A DNA stretch of 64,000 nt from Microlunatus parietis. GTDB lineage: Bacteria > Actinomycetota > Actinomycetes > Propionibacteriales > Propionibacteriaceae. Each line of letters begins with the position of its first letter. Position 1 is the first letter of the stretch. Position numbers and translations under genes: made by a program. The DNA lies in NCBI RefSeq assembly GCF_013407955.1, contig NZ_JACCBU010000001.1:2108001-2172000 (forward strand), given 5' to 3'. Below the pieces are notes generated by a model that did no database searches, was not told the origin of the DNA, and saw nothing but the letters and a program-made list of their open reading frames with translations. Below, one piece after another: positions 16,569 through 26,187 of the stretch.

Positions 16569-17549
16569 TCAGCTCTCCATGATCAACCGGGCGAACTGCT
16601 CGGCGCCGATGTTGCCGCCGGACAGGATGACGCCGACCGGTCCGCTGGAGTTGATCTTGGCCGTCAGTAGGGCGGCCAGCGGGCTGGCACCGCTCGGTTC
16701 GAGAACGATCTTGAGCCGCTCGTACGCCCAGCGCACCGCCTCGACCAGTTCCGCGTCGCTGACCAGGACGATCGAGTCGAGCAGTCGGCGGTTGATCGCG
16801 AACGTCAGCTCACCCGGCTGCGGCACGGCTTGGCCGTCGGCCAGGGTATGCGGCACCGGTACCGCGATCCGTTCGCCGGCCGCCAGCGAGCGGTACGTGT
16901 CGTCGCCGGCCTCGGGCTCGATGCCGATCACCCGTACGCCAGGCGACAGGTCGGTCGCGATCACCGAACAGCCGGCCGCCAGGCCGCCGCCACCGACCGG
17001 CACCACCAACGTCTCCAGCGGCCCGGCGCCCTCGATCAGTTCCAGCGCCGCCGTACCCTGCCCGGCGATCACGTCAGGATGGTCGAACGGCGGGATCATG
17101 ATCAATCCGCGTTCCTGCGCCAGCGCCGCGCTGATGGCGTCGCGGTCCTCGGTGTAACGGTCGTAGGGGACGATCTCCGCGCCGTAGCCGGCCGTCGCGT
17201 CCAGCTTGAGCCGCGGGGTGTCCTTCGGCATCACGATCACCGCCGACGCGCCGAGCTCGCGGGCGGCCAGCGCAACGGCCTGGGCATGGTTGCCGGACGA
17301 GTGGGCGACCACGCCGCGACTCCGCTGCTCCGGGGTGAGCCGGGCGATCGCGTTGTACGCGCCACGGAACTTGAACGCCCCGACCCGCTGCAGGTTCTCG
17401 CACTTGAGCAGCACCGGCGCACTGACGATCTGGTCCAGGGTGCGGGAGCGCAACACGGGTGTCCGATGGGCGACGCCGCGCAAGCGCTCGGCTGCAGCCC
17501 GCACGTCGGCGGCGGACACGGGAAGCGCTGCTCTGTAGTCTGCAGTCAC
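16569..17549 (-). CDS. Threonine/serine dehydratase (PLP-dependent)
   Basis: Deaminates threonine or serine to the 2-oxo acid. 326 residues from GTG 17549, the usual length of catabolic or racemase-like members without an ACT domain. Seen: the PLP lysine in GAFKFRGAYN (about residue 59), SSGNHAQ (about 80), the glycine loop VPVGGGGLAAG that binds the PLP phosphate (about 183), and a C-terminal VILSGGNIG. The start is uncertain: a TTG at 17600 would add 17 residues with no ribosome site. No ilv genes are nearby. Confidence 0.9.
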   Translation of the reverse strand: MTADYRAALPVSAADVRAAAERLRGVAHRTPVLRSRTLDQIVSAPVLLKCENLQRVGAFKFRGAYNAIARLTPEQRSRGVVAHSSGNHAQAVALAARELGASAVIVMPKDTPRLKLDATAGYGAEIVPYDRYTEDRDAISAALAQERGLIMIPPFDHPDVIAGQGTAALELIEGAGPLETLVVPVGGGGLAAGCSVIATDLSPGVRVIGIEPEAGDDTYRSLAAGERIAVPVPHTLADGQAVPQPGELTFAINRRLLDSIVLVSDAELVEAVRWAYERLKIVLEPSGASPLAALLTAKINSSGPVGVILSGGNIGAEQFARLIMES

Positions 17550-17644
17550 CGGATGATCATGGTCGCGGGCCGGTTCGGAGTCAACGGCGGCGATGCGCAA
17601 GACTGGGGCCGCTCGGGGACCCGTACGTCTGCCAGGAGAAGACC

Positions 17645-18223
17645 ATGCCTTCCAGCCCCGTCCGACGTTCCATGATCATCGCTGCCGCGACGCTCGGGGC
17701 GTTGCTGCCGGGCCTCATCCTCTCCCCCGCTTACGCCGACGACGGCGGACCCGCCGCCGGACTGCTGGACGGCACGATCACCGTCGACGCCGGTCCCCTG
17801 TCCGACCTGCGCCCGGAGGCGGACCCGACCGACGGCGCCGCGGCCCGGCTACTGGTCGTCCGCGGCGTGGTTGCCACCGTCGCCAAGCTCGAGGTCTCCG
17901 GCCTGGACCCGGCGGCCGCCGGCCACAGCTACGGCGTGCACGTGCACACCGGGCCGTGCGTCGCCGGCGACGGCGAGGCCGCCGGGCCGCACTACAACCA
18001 CGACAAGACCACCAGCCGCGAGCCGGCCCGGATCTCGGCCACCACCGAGGTGTGGCTCGACATCACGGTGGACCGGCACGGTCGCGGTCACGCGACGACC
18101 GTGGTGCCGTTCGCTCTCCCGACCGCCGGTGACGGGATCGGCTCGGTGGTCGTCCACGAGCACCCGACCGATCACGCCGGCATGGCCGGCGGCCGCTTGG
18201 CCTGCCTGCCCCTCGTTCCGTGA
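17645..18223 (+). CDS. Exported Cu/Zn superoxide dismutase-like protein
   Basis: 192 residues with an N-terminal signal peptide (RRSMIIAAATLGALLPGLIL, cut near AYADDG). Copper/zinc ligands of SodC are recognisable: GVHVHTGPC, GPHYNHD and VVVHEHPTDHAG, then GGRLACLPL at the end. AGGAG lies seven bases before ATG 17645. It would protect the cell surface from superoxide if the metal sites are complete. The active-site region between HVH and GPHYNH is short, so activity is not certain. Confidence 0.82.
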   Translation: MPSSPVRRSMIIAAATLGALLPGLILSPAYADDGGPAAGLLDGTITVDAGPLSDLRPEADPTDGAAARLLVVRGVVATVAKLEVSGLDPAAAGHSYGVHVHTGPCVAGDGEAAGPHYNHDKTTSREPARISATTEVWLDITVDRHGRGHATTVVPFALPTAGDGIGSVVVHEHPTDHAGMAGGRLACLPLVP

Positions 18224-18248
18224 GGGCGACTACTGCTGCCTGAGCGGG

Positions 18249-19151
18249 TCAGCTTGGCGGCGGTCGACCGGATGCGGCGTCGCGCGTTCGGTTTCTCGCT
18301 GCCGCTGAATCGTTCTGCCGTCGTGTGGCGTCCAGCGTGCCGAGAAGGGTGAGTGCCTCTGCCGTGGGACTGTTCGGCGGCGCGTGGTAGACGACGACTT
18401 GCTGACCGTACGCGCCGGGAACGTCGAAGGTCTGATAGTTCAGCGACAGTGGGCCCGCCTCGGGGTGGATGAGTTCCTTGGTGTCGTTGGCTTTGCCGCG
18501 GACGGCGTGCGAACGCCACAGCTCGGCGAACTCGGCACTCTCGGCGACGAGCGAACGCACGAGTTCGTTCAGGCGCGGATAGTGCGGGTGAAGGCCGGTG
18601 GCGTGGCGCAGGCTGGCCACGGTGGCCTCGGCCGCCCGGCTCCACTGCCGGTGGAAACGGCGAGCCACTGGGTCGAGGAAGGTCATCAGGGCAAGGTTGT
18701 CCCTGCGCTGGAACGGGGAGAACAGTGCGCACGCCAAGGCATTGGCGGTCAGGAAGTCGAGTGCCGGATTGAGGACGAACGCCGGAGTGTGCGCGTAGCC
18801 GTCCAGTAGCTGCTTGAGCGTCGGATCGACGGTCCGCCGAGGCTGCGGTGCTTGGCCCGGCTGCGCGCCGGCAAGCCGGTACAGGTGCTCCCGTGTCGCG
18901 TCGTCCAGTTGGAGCGCCCCGCTGAGAGCGTCGAGGATCTGCGGCGAAGGACCGCGCTCACGCCCTTGTTCCAGTCGGGCGTAGTAGTCCGCGTTCATCC
19001 CTGCCAGGACAGCAACTTCCTCCCGCCGCAGTCCGGTGACCCGGCGACGGCCGTACGAAGTCAGCCCCACGTCGACCGGCCGCAGACGTGCCCGGCGTGC
19101 CCGCAGGAACTCTCCGAAGAGGTTGCCGGTCACCCCTCCACGGTAGGTCAT
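18249..19151 (-). CDS. XRE-family regulator with MmyB-like ligand domain
   Basis: 300 residues. The N-terminal helix-turn-helix (VTGLRREEVAVLAGMNADYY, then ARLEQGRERGPSPQ) and C-terminal sensor (ALACALFSPF, DNLALMTFLDP, GPLSLNYQTFDVPG) are typical of the actinobacterial MmyB-like family. The start is uncertain: ATG 19151 is used, with GTG 19133 as alternative. The gene is divergent from the SDR gene at 19268. In this family the regulator usually controls the divergent dehydrogenase (family knowledge). Confidence 0.9.
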   Translation of the reverse strand: MTYRGGVTGNLFGEFLRARRARLRPVDVGLTSYGRRRVTGLRREEVAVLAGMNADYYARLEQGRERGPSPQILDALSGALQLDDATREHLYRLAGAQPGQAPQPRRTVDPTLKQLLDGYAHTPAFVLNPALDFLTANALACALFSPFQRRDNLALMTFLDPVARRFHRQWSRAAEATVASLRHATGLHPHYPRLNELVRSLVAESAEFAELWRSHAVRGKANDTKELIHPEAGPLSLNYQTFDVPGAYGQQVVVYHAPPNSPTAEALTLLGTLDATRRQNDSAAARNRTRDAASGRPPPS

Positions 19152-19267
19152 CGAACGACCGCTTGCCTGGGTGTGCCACACCCAGGAACCAGCCACCCTT
19201 GTCGCTCCGCGGCGCGCGGACGAAGGTCGTCGTCGAGGACCTTTCGCAACACAGAGGAGACGAAGGG

Positions 19268-20005
19268 ATGGAGCATTCGAGCAAGGCCGCCGTCCTGATC
19301 ACCGGCGCGAGCAGCGGGATCGGCGAAGCAACCGCCCGAAGGCTCGCAGCCGATGGGCATCGAGTGTTCCTGGGCGCACGCCGGGTCGCGAGACTCGAGC
19401 GGCTGGCCATTGACCTCGCTGAGGCCGGTGGGATCGCGGCGTTCCGCGGGCTGGACGTCACCGACGCGACGAGCACGCGTGAATTCATCGCCGCCGCCCA
19501 AGCCGAATTCGGCCGGGTCGACGTGCTGGTGAACAACGCCGGGGTGATGCCCCTGTCCCCGTTGGCCGCGCTCAAGACCGCCGAGTGGGACCGCATGATC
19601 GACGTCAACCTACGCGGCGTGCTGAACGGCATTGCCGCAGCTTTACCGGTGATGCGCGAGCAGGGCGGCGGGCATTTCGTGAGCATCGCGTCCGTCGGAG
19701 CCTACGAGGTCTCCCCCACCGCCGCCGTCTACTGCGCCACCAAGTTCGCCGTACGCGCGATCTCCGAAGGACTGCGCCAGGAATCGGACGGAACCATCCG
19801 CGTCAGCCTGGTCTCCCCCGGCGTCACCGAGTCCGAACTGGCCGACAGCATCACCGATGCCCAGGCGCGGGAAGCCATGAAGGCCTACCGCGCCGTCGCG
19901 CTACCCGCCTCCGCGATCGCCGACGCCATCGCCTACGCAGTGGCGCAACCGCCGCAGGTCGACGTCAACGAGATCATCGTGCGGCCCTCCGGCAGCGCCC
20001 AATAG
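19268..20005 (+). CDS. Short-chain dehydrogenase/reductase (SDR)
   Basis: 245 residues, classical SDR. Nucleotide-binding TGASSGIG (residues 12-19), NNAG (about 89), and the catalytic tyrosine-lysine pair in VYCATKFA (about 154-158). GAAGGG lies close upstream of ATG 19268. It is divergent from the XRE/MmyB regulator and followed 46 bp later by the SnoaL-like gene, so these probably form a small regulated unit. Substrate unknown. Confidence 0.92.
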   Translation: MEHSSKAAVLITGASSGIGEATARRLAADGHRVFLGARRVARLERLAIDLAEAGGIAAFRGLDVTDATSTREFIAAAQAEFGRVDVLVNNAGVMPLSPLAALKTAEWDRMIDVNLRGVLNGIAAALPVMREQGGGHFVSIASVGAYEVSPTAAVYCATKFAVRAISEGLRQESDGTIRVSLVSPGVTESELADSITDAQAREAMKAYRAVALPASAIADAIAYAVAQPPQVDVNEIIVRPSGSAQ

Positions 20006-20051
20006 CCGGGCCACGCAGGCCCTGAGACAGAACGAACGAAAGGAGCAGGAC

Positions 20052-20549
20052 ATGACACAGCAGCAGAGCAGGCGAGTGTTCGGCACGCTCGCCCTGGGTC
20101 TGGGTGGGCTCGCACTGGCGAGCCCCTCCGCGACGGCGGCCCCGCCGGACCATGGCTCGCCGGGCGGCAACAAGGCGATCGTGAGAAGGGCGTTCGCGCT
20201 GCAGAACAGCGGCGGCAGCTTCTACGACATCCTGCATGACCGGGTGACCTGGACCGTCGTCAACGGCCGTACCTACTACAGCAAGCAGGAATTCCTCGAC
20301 GAGGGTTCCGGCCCGATCCTCACCCGTCTGAAGACCATCCTGCGGATGACGCCCAGCAACCTGCTGGCATCCGGGAACACGGTTGTCGCGCAGTTCACCG
20401 GCGAAGCGATCGCTCTCGACGGCCTGCCGTACCGCAACGACTACTGCTGGGTGCTCACCCTCCGCCGGGGCCTGGTTGTGCAGGCGCACGCCTACCTGGA
20501 CACAGTAGCCATCCGCGAATTGATAGACCGCGTGAACCCCTCGTCCTGA
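20052..20549 (+). CDS. Exported SnoaL/NTF2-like protein
   Basis: 165 residues. Signal peptide with a twin arginine (SRRVFGTLALGLGGLALA, cleavage near ATAAPP). The rest (FALQNSGGSFYDILHDRVTW to QFTGEAIALDGLPYRNDYCW) has the pattern of SnoaL-like NTF2-fold proteins, which bind small molecules or isomerise them. AGGAGCAGGAC precedes ATG 20052. Same strand and 46 bp after the SDR, so probably one operon. Confidence 0.85.
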   Translation: MTQQQSRRVFGTLALGLGGLALASPSATAAPPDHGSPGGNKAIVRRAFALQNSGGSFYDILHDRVTWTVVNGRTYYSKQEFLDEGSGPILTRLKTILRMTPSNLLASGNTVVAQFTGEAIALDGLPYRNDYCWVLTLRRGLVVQAHAYLDTVAIRELIDRVNPSS

Positions 20550-20685
20550 CGAAGGCGGGCCACGGTGGACCATGCTGCCCGCCGTGGACATCGCTGACCA
20601 CAACACACGGGTTTGTCGTGGGCCGCAAGGTCAGCTCGTCATCACGACGGTCGCGAGATAGGCGGGCCCGGCCACGCCTCTCGTA

Positions 20686-20705
20686 AATGCAACGAATGTC
20701 GCATT
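20686..20705. promoter_or_regulatory. Likely TetR operator in front of the ABC-F gene
   Basis: AATGC and GCATT arms around a ten-base centre (AACGAATGTC), with partial symmetry inside. It occupies the -35 region of the promoter whose -10 is TATGCT at 20713-20718. The TetR gene is the second gene of the same operon, so autorepression is likely. Confidence 0.6.
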
Positions 20706-20712
20706 AGCCTGC

Positions 20713-20718
20713 TATGCT
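20713..20718 (+). promoter_or_regulatory. TATGCT -10 box, leaderless start candidate
   Basis: Seven bases before ATG 20726. This spacing decided the start chosen for the ABC-F gene over ATG 20714, which overlaps the box. Confidence 0.5.
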
Positions 20719-20725
20719 GGACGGC

Positions 20726-22303
20726 ATGTCCGGGAATCTGCACCTGTCCGGGGTCGGCTTCGGCTGGCCGGACGGCAACCAGCTGTTCACCGGGATCGAC
20801 GCGACCTGGACGGATCAACGGATCGGCCTGGTCGGCGACAACGGCACCGGCAAGTCCACCCTGTTGCGTCTGATCACCGGCGAACTCGTGCCGACCGCAG
20901 GCACCGTCCGCACCTCCGGCCCGGTCGCGGTGCTGCCGCAGACGATCGCCACCCGCGATCGGCGTACCGTCTCCGACCTGCTGGCGATCACCGAACTCCG
21001 GGCCGCCATCGCCCGGGTGCTGGCCGGCACGCCGACCGCCGGCGACCTCAGCCTGTCCCCCGACGACTGGCAGGTCGAGGATCGGGCCCTGGCCAGCCTG
21101 GCCCGGGTCGGCATCACGGCCGGACCGGACTGGCTCGACCGCTCCGTCGCGTCACTGTCCGGCGGTGAGGCGACCATGATCGGGATCGCGGCGACCCTGC
21201 TCCGCCGAGCACCGGTCACGGTCTGGGACGAGCCGACGAACAACCTGGACCGGACGGCCCGGGACCGGCTCTACCGGCTGGTCACCGACGGCTGGCCCGG
21301 CCTGTTGATCATCGTCAGCCATGATCGGGAACTGCTCGGGCTGGTCGACGCGATCGCCGAGCTGTACAGCGGCGAACTGCGCCTATTCGGCGGGCCGTAC
21401 AGCAGCTATCGCGCGACGCTCGAGGCCGAGCAGCAGGCCGCCGAGCGCGACGTCCGGGACGCCCGGTCCACCCTGCGCAAGGAACGCCGCCAGCTCGCCG
21501 ACGTGCACGTCGCGCTGGCCCGCCGGCAGCGGTACGCGCACACGGACTACGTCAACAAGCGCCGGCCGAAGGTGATCATGAGACAGCGCGCCCGGGAGGC
21601 CCAGGTATCGGCCGGCAAGTACCGGCTGCTGCACGAGGGCAAGCTGGACGAGGCGGCGGCCGAGCTGCGCCGGGCCGAGGACCAGGTGCGGACCGACCCG
21701 GCGATCCGGATCGACCTGCCCGGGACCGAGGTGCCGGAGCGCAAGGTGATCGCCGAACTCGCGTTGCCGGATCGGACCATGATCATCCGCGGACCGGAGC
21801 GGATCGCCGTCACCGGCGCGAACGGCGTCGGCAAGACCACGTTGCTGCACGCCCTGGCCGCGGCGACGCCGGCGGCCAGGGTCGGCCGGCTGCCGCAGCG
21901 GCTGGACCTGCTCGACGATCGCCGTACCCTGCTGGAGAATCTGACCGGTTCCGGACCGGCCGACGACAACGCGATCCGGGCTCGGCTGGCCCGGTTCGGC
22001 TTCCGCGGCGACAGCGTCGACCGCCCGGCCAGCACCCTGTCCGGTGGCGAACGCTTCCGCGCCACGCTGTCCCTGCTGCTACTCCCCCAGCCTCCGCCAC
22101 AATTGCTGATCATGGACGAACCGACCAACAACCTCGATCTGACCAGCGTCGGCCAGTTGATCACGGCCCTGTCCGGGTTCCGCGGCGCCTTGGTCGTCGC
22201 AGGTCATGATCACGACCTGTTCACTCGGGTCGGGACCACCCGGCGCTGGCACCTGTCCCGGGACCATGATCAACTCCGGATCGACGATCGGCCCTTGTCG
22301 TGA
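20726..22303 (+). CDS. ABC-F family ATPase (ribosome protection type)
   Basis: 525 residues with two ATPase domains and no membrane helices. Domain 1: Walker A GDNGTGKST (about 37), LSGGE (about 145), WDEPTNNLD (about 168). Domain 2: GANGVGKTT (about 363), LSGGE (about 438), MDEPTNNLD (about 462). The charged linker between them (about 235-310) is the P-site tRNA interaction motif of ABC-F proteins. Such proteins free stalled or antibiotic-bound ribosomes. The coupled TetR and the operator upstream suggest drug induction. Confidence 0.93.
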   Translation: MSGNLHLSGVGFGWPDGNQLFTGIDATWTDQRIGLVGDNGTGKSTLLRLITGELVPTAGTVRTSGPVAVLPQTIATRDRRTVSDLLAITELRAAIARVLAGTPTAGDLSLSPDDWQVEDRALASLARVGITAGPDWLDRSVASLSGGEATMIGIAATLLRRAPVTVWDEPTNNLDRTARDRLYRLVTDGWPGLLIIVSHDRELLGLVDAIAELYSGELRLFGGPYSSYRATLEAEQQAAERDVRDARSTLRKERRQLADVHVALARRQRYAHTDYVNKRRPKVIMRQRAREAQVSAGKYRLLHEGKLDEAAAELRRAEDQVRTDPAIRIDLPGTEVPERKVIAELALPDRTMIIRGPERIAVTGANGVGKTTLLHALAAATPAARVGRLPQRLDLLDDRRTLLENLTGSGPADDNAIRARLARFGFRGDSVDRPASTLSGGERFRATLSLLLLPQPPPQLLIMDEPTNNLDLTSVGQLITALSGFRGALVVAGHDHDLFTRVGTTRRWHLSRDHDQLRIDDRPLS

Positions 22304-22890
22304 CGGCCGCACGACCGGGCGGTCGGACCGCCCGCAACACCCGCGCGATCTTCGACGCCCTGTTCGCCGAGCTGGTCGAACGTGGTCACGGCGGCCTGAC
22401 CATGGAGGCGATCGCGACCCGGGCCGGCGTGCACAAGTCGACCCTGTACCGGCGCTGGCCGACCACCGACCTGCTGCTCGCCGCCGCACTTGCCGAGCAT
22501 CCACGCAATGACTGGACCCCCGACCGCTCCGGAGAGTTGATCAAGGACCTGGTCGGCGTCGGCCGGGCGGTGCTGGACGGCCTTGACGATCCGGTGATCG
22601 GGCCGATCTCACGAGCCTGCATGGCCGCCGCGTTCGGTTCAGAGCCCGCGGCCGCGGCCCTGACCGCGTTCCTGGACGATCAGAACCGGCGCGCCGCGAT
22701 CGTCGTCACCGACGCGATCGAACGCGGCGACCTGCCGCCCGACACGGACCCGACCGCGCTGATCGAGCGGCTGGTCGCACCGCTCTACTACCGCCGGCTG
22801 ATCCTGCACCGCCCGGTGCCGCCCGAAGCCCTGACCGCCGCTGCTCGGGCCGCCCTCCGGCCCGCGGAGGGAGTCAGTCGCTCCGGTTGA
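22300..22890 (+). CDS. TetR-family repressor
   Basis: 196 residues. N-terminal HTH ([20 protein letters not shown], about residues 34-53). GTG 22300 overlaps the ABC-F stop (GTGA), so the two are translationally coupled. It probably represses this operon by binding the inverted repeat at 20686-20705 and is released by a ligand, perhaps the drug whose effect ABC-F counters. Ligand unknown. Confidence 0.92.
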   Translation: MTAARPGGRTARNTRAIFDALFAELVERGHGGLTMEAIATRAGVHKSTLYRRWPTTDLLLAAALAEHPRNDWTPDRSGELIKDLVGVGRAVLDGLDDPVIGPISRACMAAAFGSEPAAAALTAFLDDQNRRAAIVVTDAIERGDLPPDTDPTALIERLVAPLYYRRLILHRPVPPEALTAAARAALRPAEGVSRSG

Positions 22891-22981
22891 ATCGGCACTC
22901 CGCGCTGGCCCTGTCGCGCCCACACAGCTCCGGTACGGGACAATGACAGCCGCCCCACCCGGATCGAACGTCGAGGAAGTC

Positions 22982-24193
22982 ATGGTCGAACGCCGCCTGC
23001 CCCGCCCGAAGGATCTCGCTCCGCTGATGCAGCTGAAGCGGCCGGAGCTCAATCCCAAGAAGCGGCGGCTGGCGAACGCGCTGACGGTCGAGGACCTGCG
23101 CCGGATCGCCAAGCGGCGCACGCCGCGGGCCGCGTTCGACTACACCGACGGGGCGGCGGAGGAGGAGTTCTCGCTGTCCCGGGCCCGGCAGACGTTCCGC
23201 GACGTGACCCTGCACCCGCGGATCCTGCGCGATGTGTCGTCGATCGACACCTCGGTCCAGGTGCTCGGCAAGAAGTCGGCCTGGCCGTTCGGCATCGCCC
23301 CGACCGGGTTCACCCGGATGATGCACACCGAGGGTGAGGTCGCCGGCGTCCGCGCGGCCGGGCGGGCCGGGATCCCGTACTCGCTGTCCACCATGGGCAC
23401 CACCTCGATCGAGGACGTTCGGGCCGCCGGGCCGGACACCCGGAAGTGGTTCCAGCTCTACATGTGGAAGGACCGCGACCGGTCGATGAACCTGGTCCAG
23501 CGGGCCGCCGACAACGGCTACGACACGCTGCTGGTGACCGTTGACGTCCCGGTCGCCGGGGCCCGGCTGCGGGACACCCGGAACGGGCTGACGATCCCGC
23601 CGACGCTCACCCCGAAGACGATCGTCGACGCGATCCCGCGGCCCTGGTGGTGGTTCGACTTCCTCACCACCGAGCCGCTGTCGTTCGCCACCCTGGACCG
23701 CTGGTCCGGCACGGTCGCCGAACTGCTCGACGTGATGTTCGACCCGACGGTGGACTTCGACGACCTCGCCTGGATCAAGGACCAGTGGCCCGGATCCCTG
23801 GTGGTGAAGGGAATCCAGAACGTCGAGGACGCCAAGTTGGTGGCCTCGCTCGGGGTCGACGGGATCATCCTGTCCAACCACGGCGGCCGCCAGCTGGACC
23901 GCGCGCCGATCCCGCTGCGGCTCCTGCCCGAGGTGGTACGGGAGGTCGGCAACGACTTGGAGGTGATGGTCGACACCGGCATCATGTCCGGCACCGACAT
24001 CGTCACCGCGATGGCGCTCGGGGCGAAGTTCACCCTGGTCGGCCGCGCCTACCTGTACGGGCTGATGGCGGGCGGCGAGGCCGGCGTCGACCGGATGATC
24101 GAGATCCTGACCAGCCAGATCGCCCGCACCATGAAGCTGCTCGGCGCCCGCTCGATCGAGGAGCTCGAGCCGTCCATGGTCACCCTCAACTGA
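22982..24193 (+). CDS. FMN-dependent alpha-hydroxy acid oxidase / L-lactate dehydrogenase
   Basis: 403 residues, membrane-peripheral flavoenzyme family that oxidises L-2-hydroxy acids such as lactate. FMN and substrate elements: [35 protein letters not shown], the catalytic histidine in [12 protein letters not shown] (about residue 298), and the phosphate-binding [11 protein letters not shown] and [15 protein letters not shown] 22982 has GAGGAAG upstream and starts MVERRLPRP, as in actinobacterial homologues; ATG 22943 would add 13 residues. Confidence 0.9.
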   Translation: MVERRLPRPKDLAPLMQLKRPELNPKKRRLANALTVEDLRRIAKRRTPRAAFDYTDGAAEEEFSLSRARQTFRDVTLHPRILRDVSSIDTSVQVLGKKSAWPFGIAPTGFTRMMHTEGEVAGVRAAGRAGIPYSLSTMGTTSIEDVRAAGPDTRKWFQLYMWKDRDRSMNLVQRAADNGYDTLLVTVDVPVAGARLRDTRNGLTIPPTLTPKTIVDAIPRPWWWFDFLTTEPLSFATLDRWSGTVAELLDVMFDPTVDFDDLAWIKDQWPGSLVVKGIQNVEDAKLVASLGVDGIILSNHGGRQLDRAPIPLRLLPEVVREVGNDLEVMVDTGIMSGTDIVTAMALGAKFTLVGRAYLYGLMAGGEAGVDRMIEILTSQIARTMKLLGARSIEELEPSMVTLN

Positions 24194-24234
24194 CCGCGGA
24201 ATAAGGCACCCGGCCGCCGAGGTTGTTCCTCGTC

Positions 24235-25320
24235 GTGACCGAACTGCCGCACACCGATCTGGCGCTGTCCGTACTCGACCTGGTGCCGGTGCGCACCGAC
24301 CAGACCACGACCGACGCGATCCGGGCGTCGCTGCGGCTCGCCGAGACCGCCGACGAGCTCGGCTTCCACCGCTACTGGGTGGCCGAGCACCACAACATGC
24401 CGGCCGTGGCGGCGACGAATCCGCCGGTGCTGATCGGCATCATCGCGGCGGCCACGCAGCGGATCCGGGTGGGTTCCGGCGGGGTGATGCTGCCCAACCA
24501 CGCGCCGTTGGTGGTGGCGGAGCAGTTCGCGCTGCTGGAGGCTGCTTACCCGGGCCGGATCGATCTCGGCATCGGCCGGGCGCCGGGCAGCGACCCGGTC
24601 ACCAACTACGTGCTGCGGACCGCGGCCGGGCGCGGCGACGCCGACGTCGAGCGGTTCCCCGATTACGTGTCCGACGTGATCGCGCTGATGGACACCGAGG
24701 GCGTCGAGCTCGATCTGCAGGGCCGCCGGTACCCGTTGCGGGCCACGCCGCGGGCCACCGCGACGCCGGTGGTGTGGCTGCTCGGTTCGTCGCTCTACTC
24801 GGCCGAGCTGGCGGCGGCGCGTGGGCTGCCGTACGTCTTCGCACATCACTTCTCCGGCGAGGGGACCCAGGAGGCGCTGCGGGTCTACCGGTCGAACTTC
24901 CGGCCATCCGACCTGCTCGCCGAGCCGCGGACGTTCCTGACCGTGAACGCTGCCGTCGCGCCGACCGAGGCGGAGGCGCGGCGGCTGACCGTACCGCAGC
25001 AGTTGGCGATGATCGCGCTGCGGACCGGTGGCGAGCTGAAACCGGCTCCGACGGTCGAGGAGGCCGAGCAGGTCGAACTGCCCGCCGCGCACCGGGAACT
25101 GGCCGAGGCGATGAGCGCTCGCTGGGTGGTCGGCGACCCACCCACGGCCGCCGCGGCCCTTCGTGATCTTGCCCACACGTACGGCGTCGACGAGGTGATG
25201 ATCCACCCGATCGCCGGGGCGTTCGCGGGCACCGCGGCCGACCGGTCCCCCGCCCGGGAGCAGACGCTGCGGCTGCTGGCCGGGGCGCTGGCGGAGCCGG
25301 ACCCGGTTCGGATTGCCTGA
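24235..25320 (+). CDS. LLM-class (luciferase-like) flavin oxidoreductase
   Basis: 361 residues. Characteristic segments: RYWVAEHHNMPAVAATNPP, IRVGSGGVMLPNHAPLVVAE, GRIDLGIGRAPGSDP, and YVFAHHF. The family uses reduced FMN or F420 to reduce or monooxygenate small substrates. It belongs to the MsnO8-like group rather than the clear F420-dependent groups, so the link to fbiA/fbiB at the other end of the window is not supported. Start taken as GTG 24235; TTG 24223 is possible. Confidence 0.9.
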   Translation: MTELPHTDLALSVLDLVPVRTDQTTTDAIRASLRLAETADELGFHRYWVAEHHNMPAVAATNPPVLIGIIAAATQRIRVGSGGVMLPNHAPLVVAEQFALLEAAYPGRIDLGIGRAPGSDPVTNYVLRTAAGRGDADVERFPDYVSDVIALMDTEGVELDLQGRRYPLRATPRATATPVVWLLGSSLYSAELAAARGLPYVFAHHFSGEGTQEALRVYRSNFRPSDLLAEPRTFLTVNAAVAPTEAEARRLTVPQQLAMIALRTGGELKPAPTVEEAEQVELPAAHRELAEAMSARWVVGDPPTAAAALRDLAHTYGVDEVMIHPIAGAFAGTAADRSPAREQTLRLLAGALAEPDPVRIA

Positions 25321-25352
25321 GAAATGCACAGGGACGGGTCAGGTAGCGGGCA

Positions 25353-25358
25353 TACCCT
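25353..25358 (+). promoter_or_regulatory. TACCCT -10 box, leaderless start candidate
   Basis: Seven bases before GTG 25366, with no ribosome site between. Confidence 0.45.
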
Positions 25359-25365
25359 TGGCCGG

Positions 25366-26127
25366 GTGATCGAGACGTCCTCCGGCCCCGAACGCCTGCT
25401 GCCCCAGAGCTTGGGTGACCTCCGCCAACTGCGCGAGGAGTTCACCCGGTTCATGATGGAGTACAAGTTCGGCATCGACGAGATGTCGACCAAGATCAAG
25501 ATCCTGCAGGACGAGTTCAGTCAGCTGCACGACTACAACCCGATCGAGCACGTCTCGTCCCGGCTGAAGGCGCCGGACAGCATTCTGGACAAGATCATCC
25601 GGAAGGGCTGCGAGCCGACCTTCTCCGCGATCCGGGAGACGATCACCGATATCGCCGGGGTCCGGGTCACCTGCAGCTTCGTCTCCGACGTCTACCGGGT
25701 GTTCGATCTGCTGGCCGGCCAGGCGGACGTCAAGGTGCTCGACGTCCGCGACTACATCGCCGAGCCGAAGCCGAACGGCTATCGCAGCCTGCACGGGATC
25801 GTCGAGGTGCCGGTCTTCCTGTCCGACGGGGTCGTGCCGGTGACCGTCGAGGTGCAACTGCGGACGATCGCGATGGACTTCTGGGCCAGCCTCGAGCACA
25901 AGATCTATTACAAGTACCGCAAGCAGGTGCCGACCGAGCTGCTCCGCGACCTGCAGCAGGCCGCCGAGACCGCGCATCGGCTGGACGGCACCATGCAGCG
26001 GCTGCACGAGGAGATCCACCGGGCCGACGTCGCTGAGGCCGCACCGACGGCCTCGGATGATCTGACCCCGTCGGACGAGGTGCTGCGGCAACTCTGGCAC
26101 GCCCGCCAGCAGTCCGGGCTCGACTGA
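25366..26127 (+). CDS. Small alarmone synthetase, RelA/SpoT synthetase domain
   Basis: 253 residues with only the (p)ppGpp synthetase domain: no HD hydrolase, TGS or ACT. Motifs: SSRLKAPDSILDKI (ATP site), DIAGVRVTCSF, EPKPNGYRSLHGIV, and EVQLRTIAMDFWASLEHKIY (GTP/catalytic region). It makes (p)ppGpp from ATP and GDP/GTP in the stringent response, separately from the long Rel enzyme (family knowledge). The GTG 25366 start is set by the -10 box; a TTG-like extension from 25324 has no support. Confidence 0.92.
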   Translation: MIETSSGPERLLPQSLGDLRQLREEFTRFMMEYKFGIDEMSTKIKILQDEFSQLHDYNPIEHVSSRLKAPDSILDKIIRKGCEPTFSAIRETITDIAGVRVTCSFVSDVYRVFDLLAGQADVKVLDVRDYIAEPKPNGYRSLHGIVEVPVFLSDGVVPVTVEVQLRTIAMDFWASLEHKIYYKYRKQVPTELLRDLQQAAETAHRLDGTMQRLHEEIHRADVAEAAPTASDDLTPSDEVLRQLWHARQQSGLD

Positions 26128-26143
26128 CGGGCGGCGCCCAACC

Positions 26144-26187
26144 GCGACGCAGCGCGGCCCGGATCGGGTTCACGGCGGCTGCGTCGC
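26144..26187. terminator. Hairpin between convergent genes
   Basis: Ten-base perfect arms GCGACGCAGC and GCTGCGTCGC, 24 bases apart, filling the gap between the alarmone synthetase and the Clp-N gene. No U-run on either side. Confidence 0.55.

Noticed and set aside
18249..20549. XRE/SDR/SnoaL module as a transferred island
   Set aside because: It seems poorer in TTGATC than its neighbours, but the stretch is short, there are no flanking repeats or mobility genes, and I cannot compute composition.
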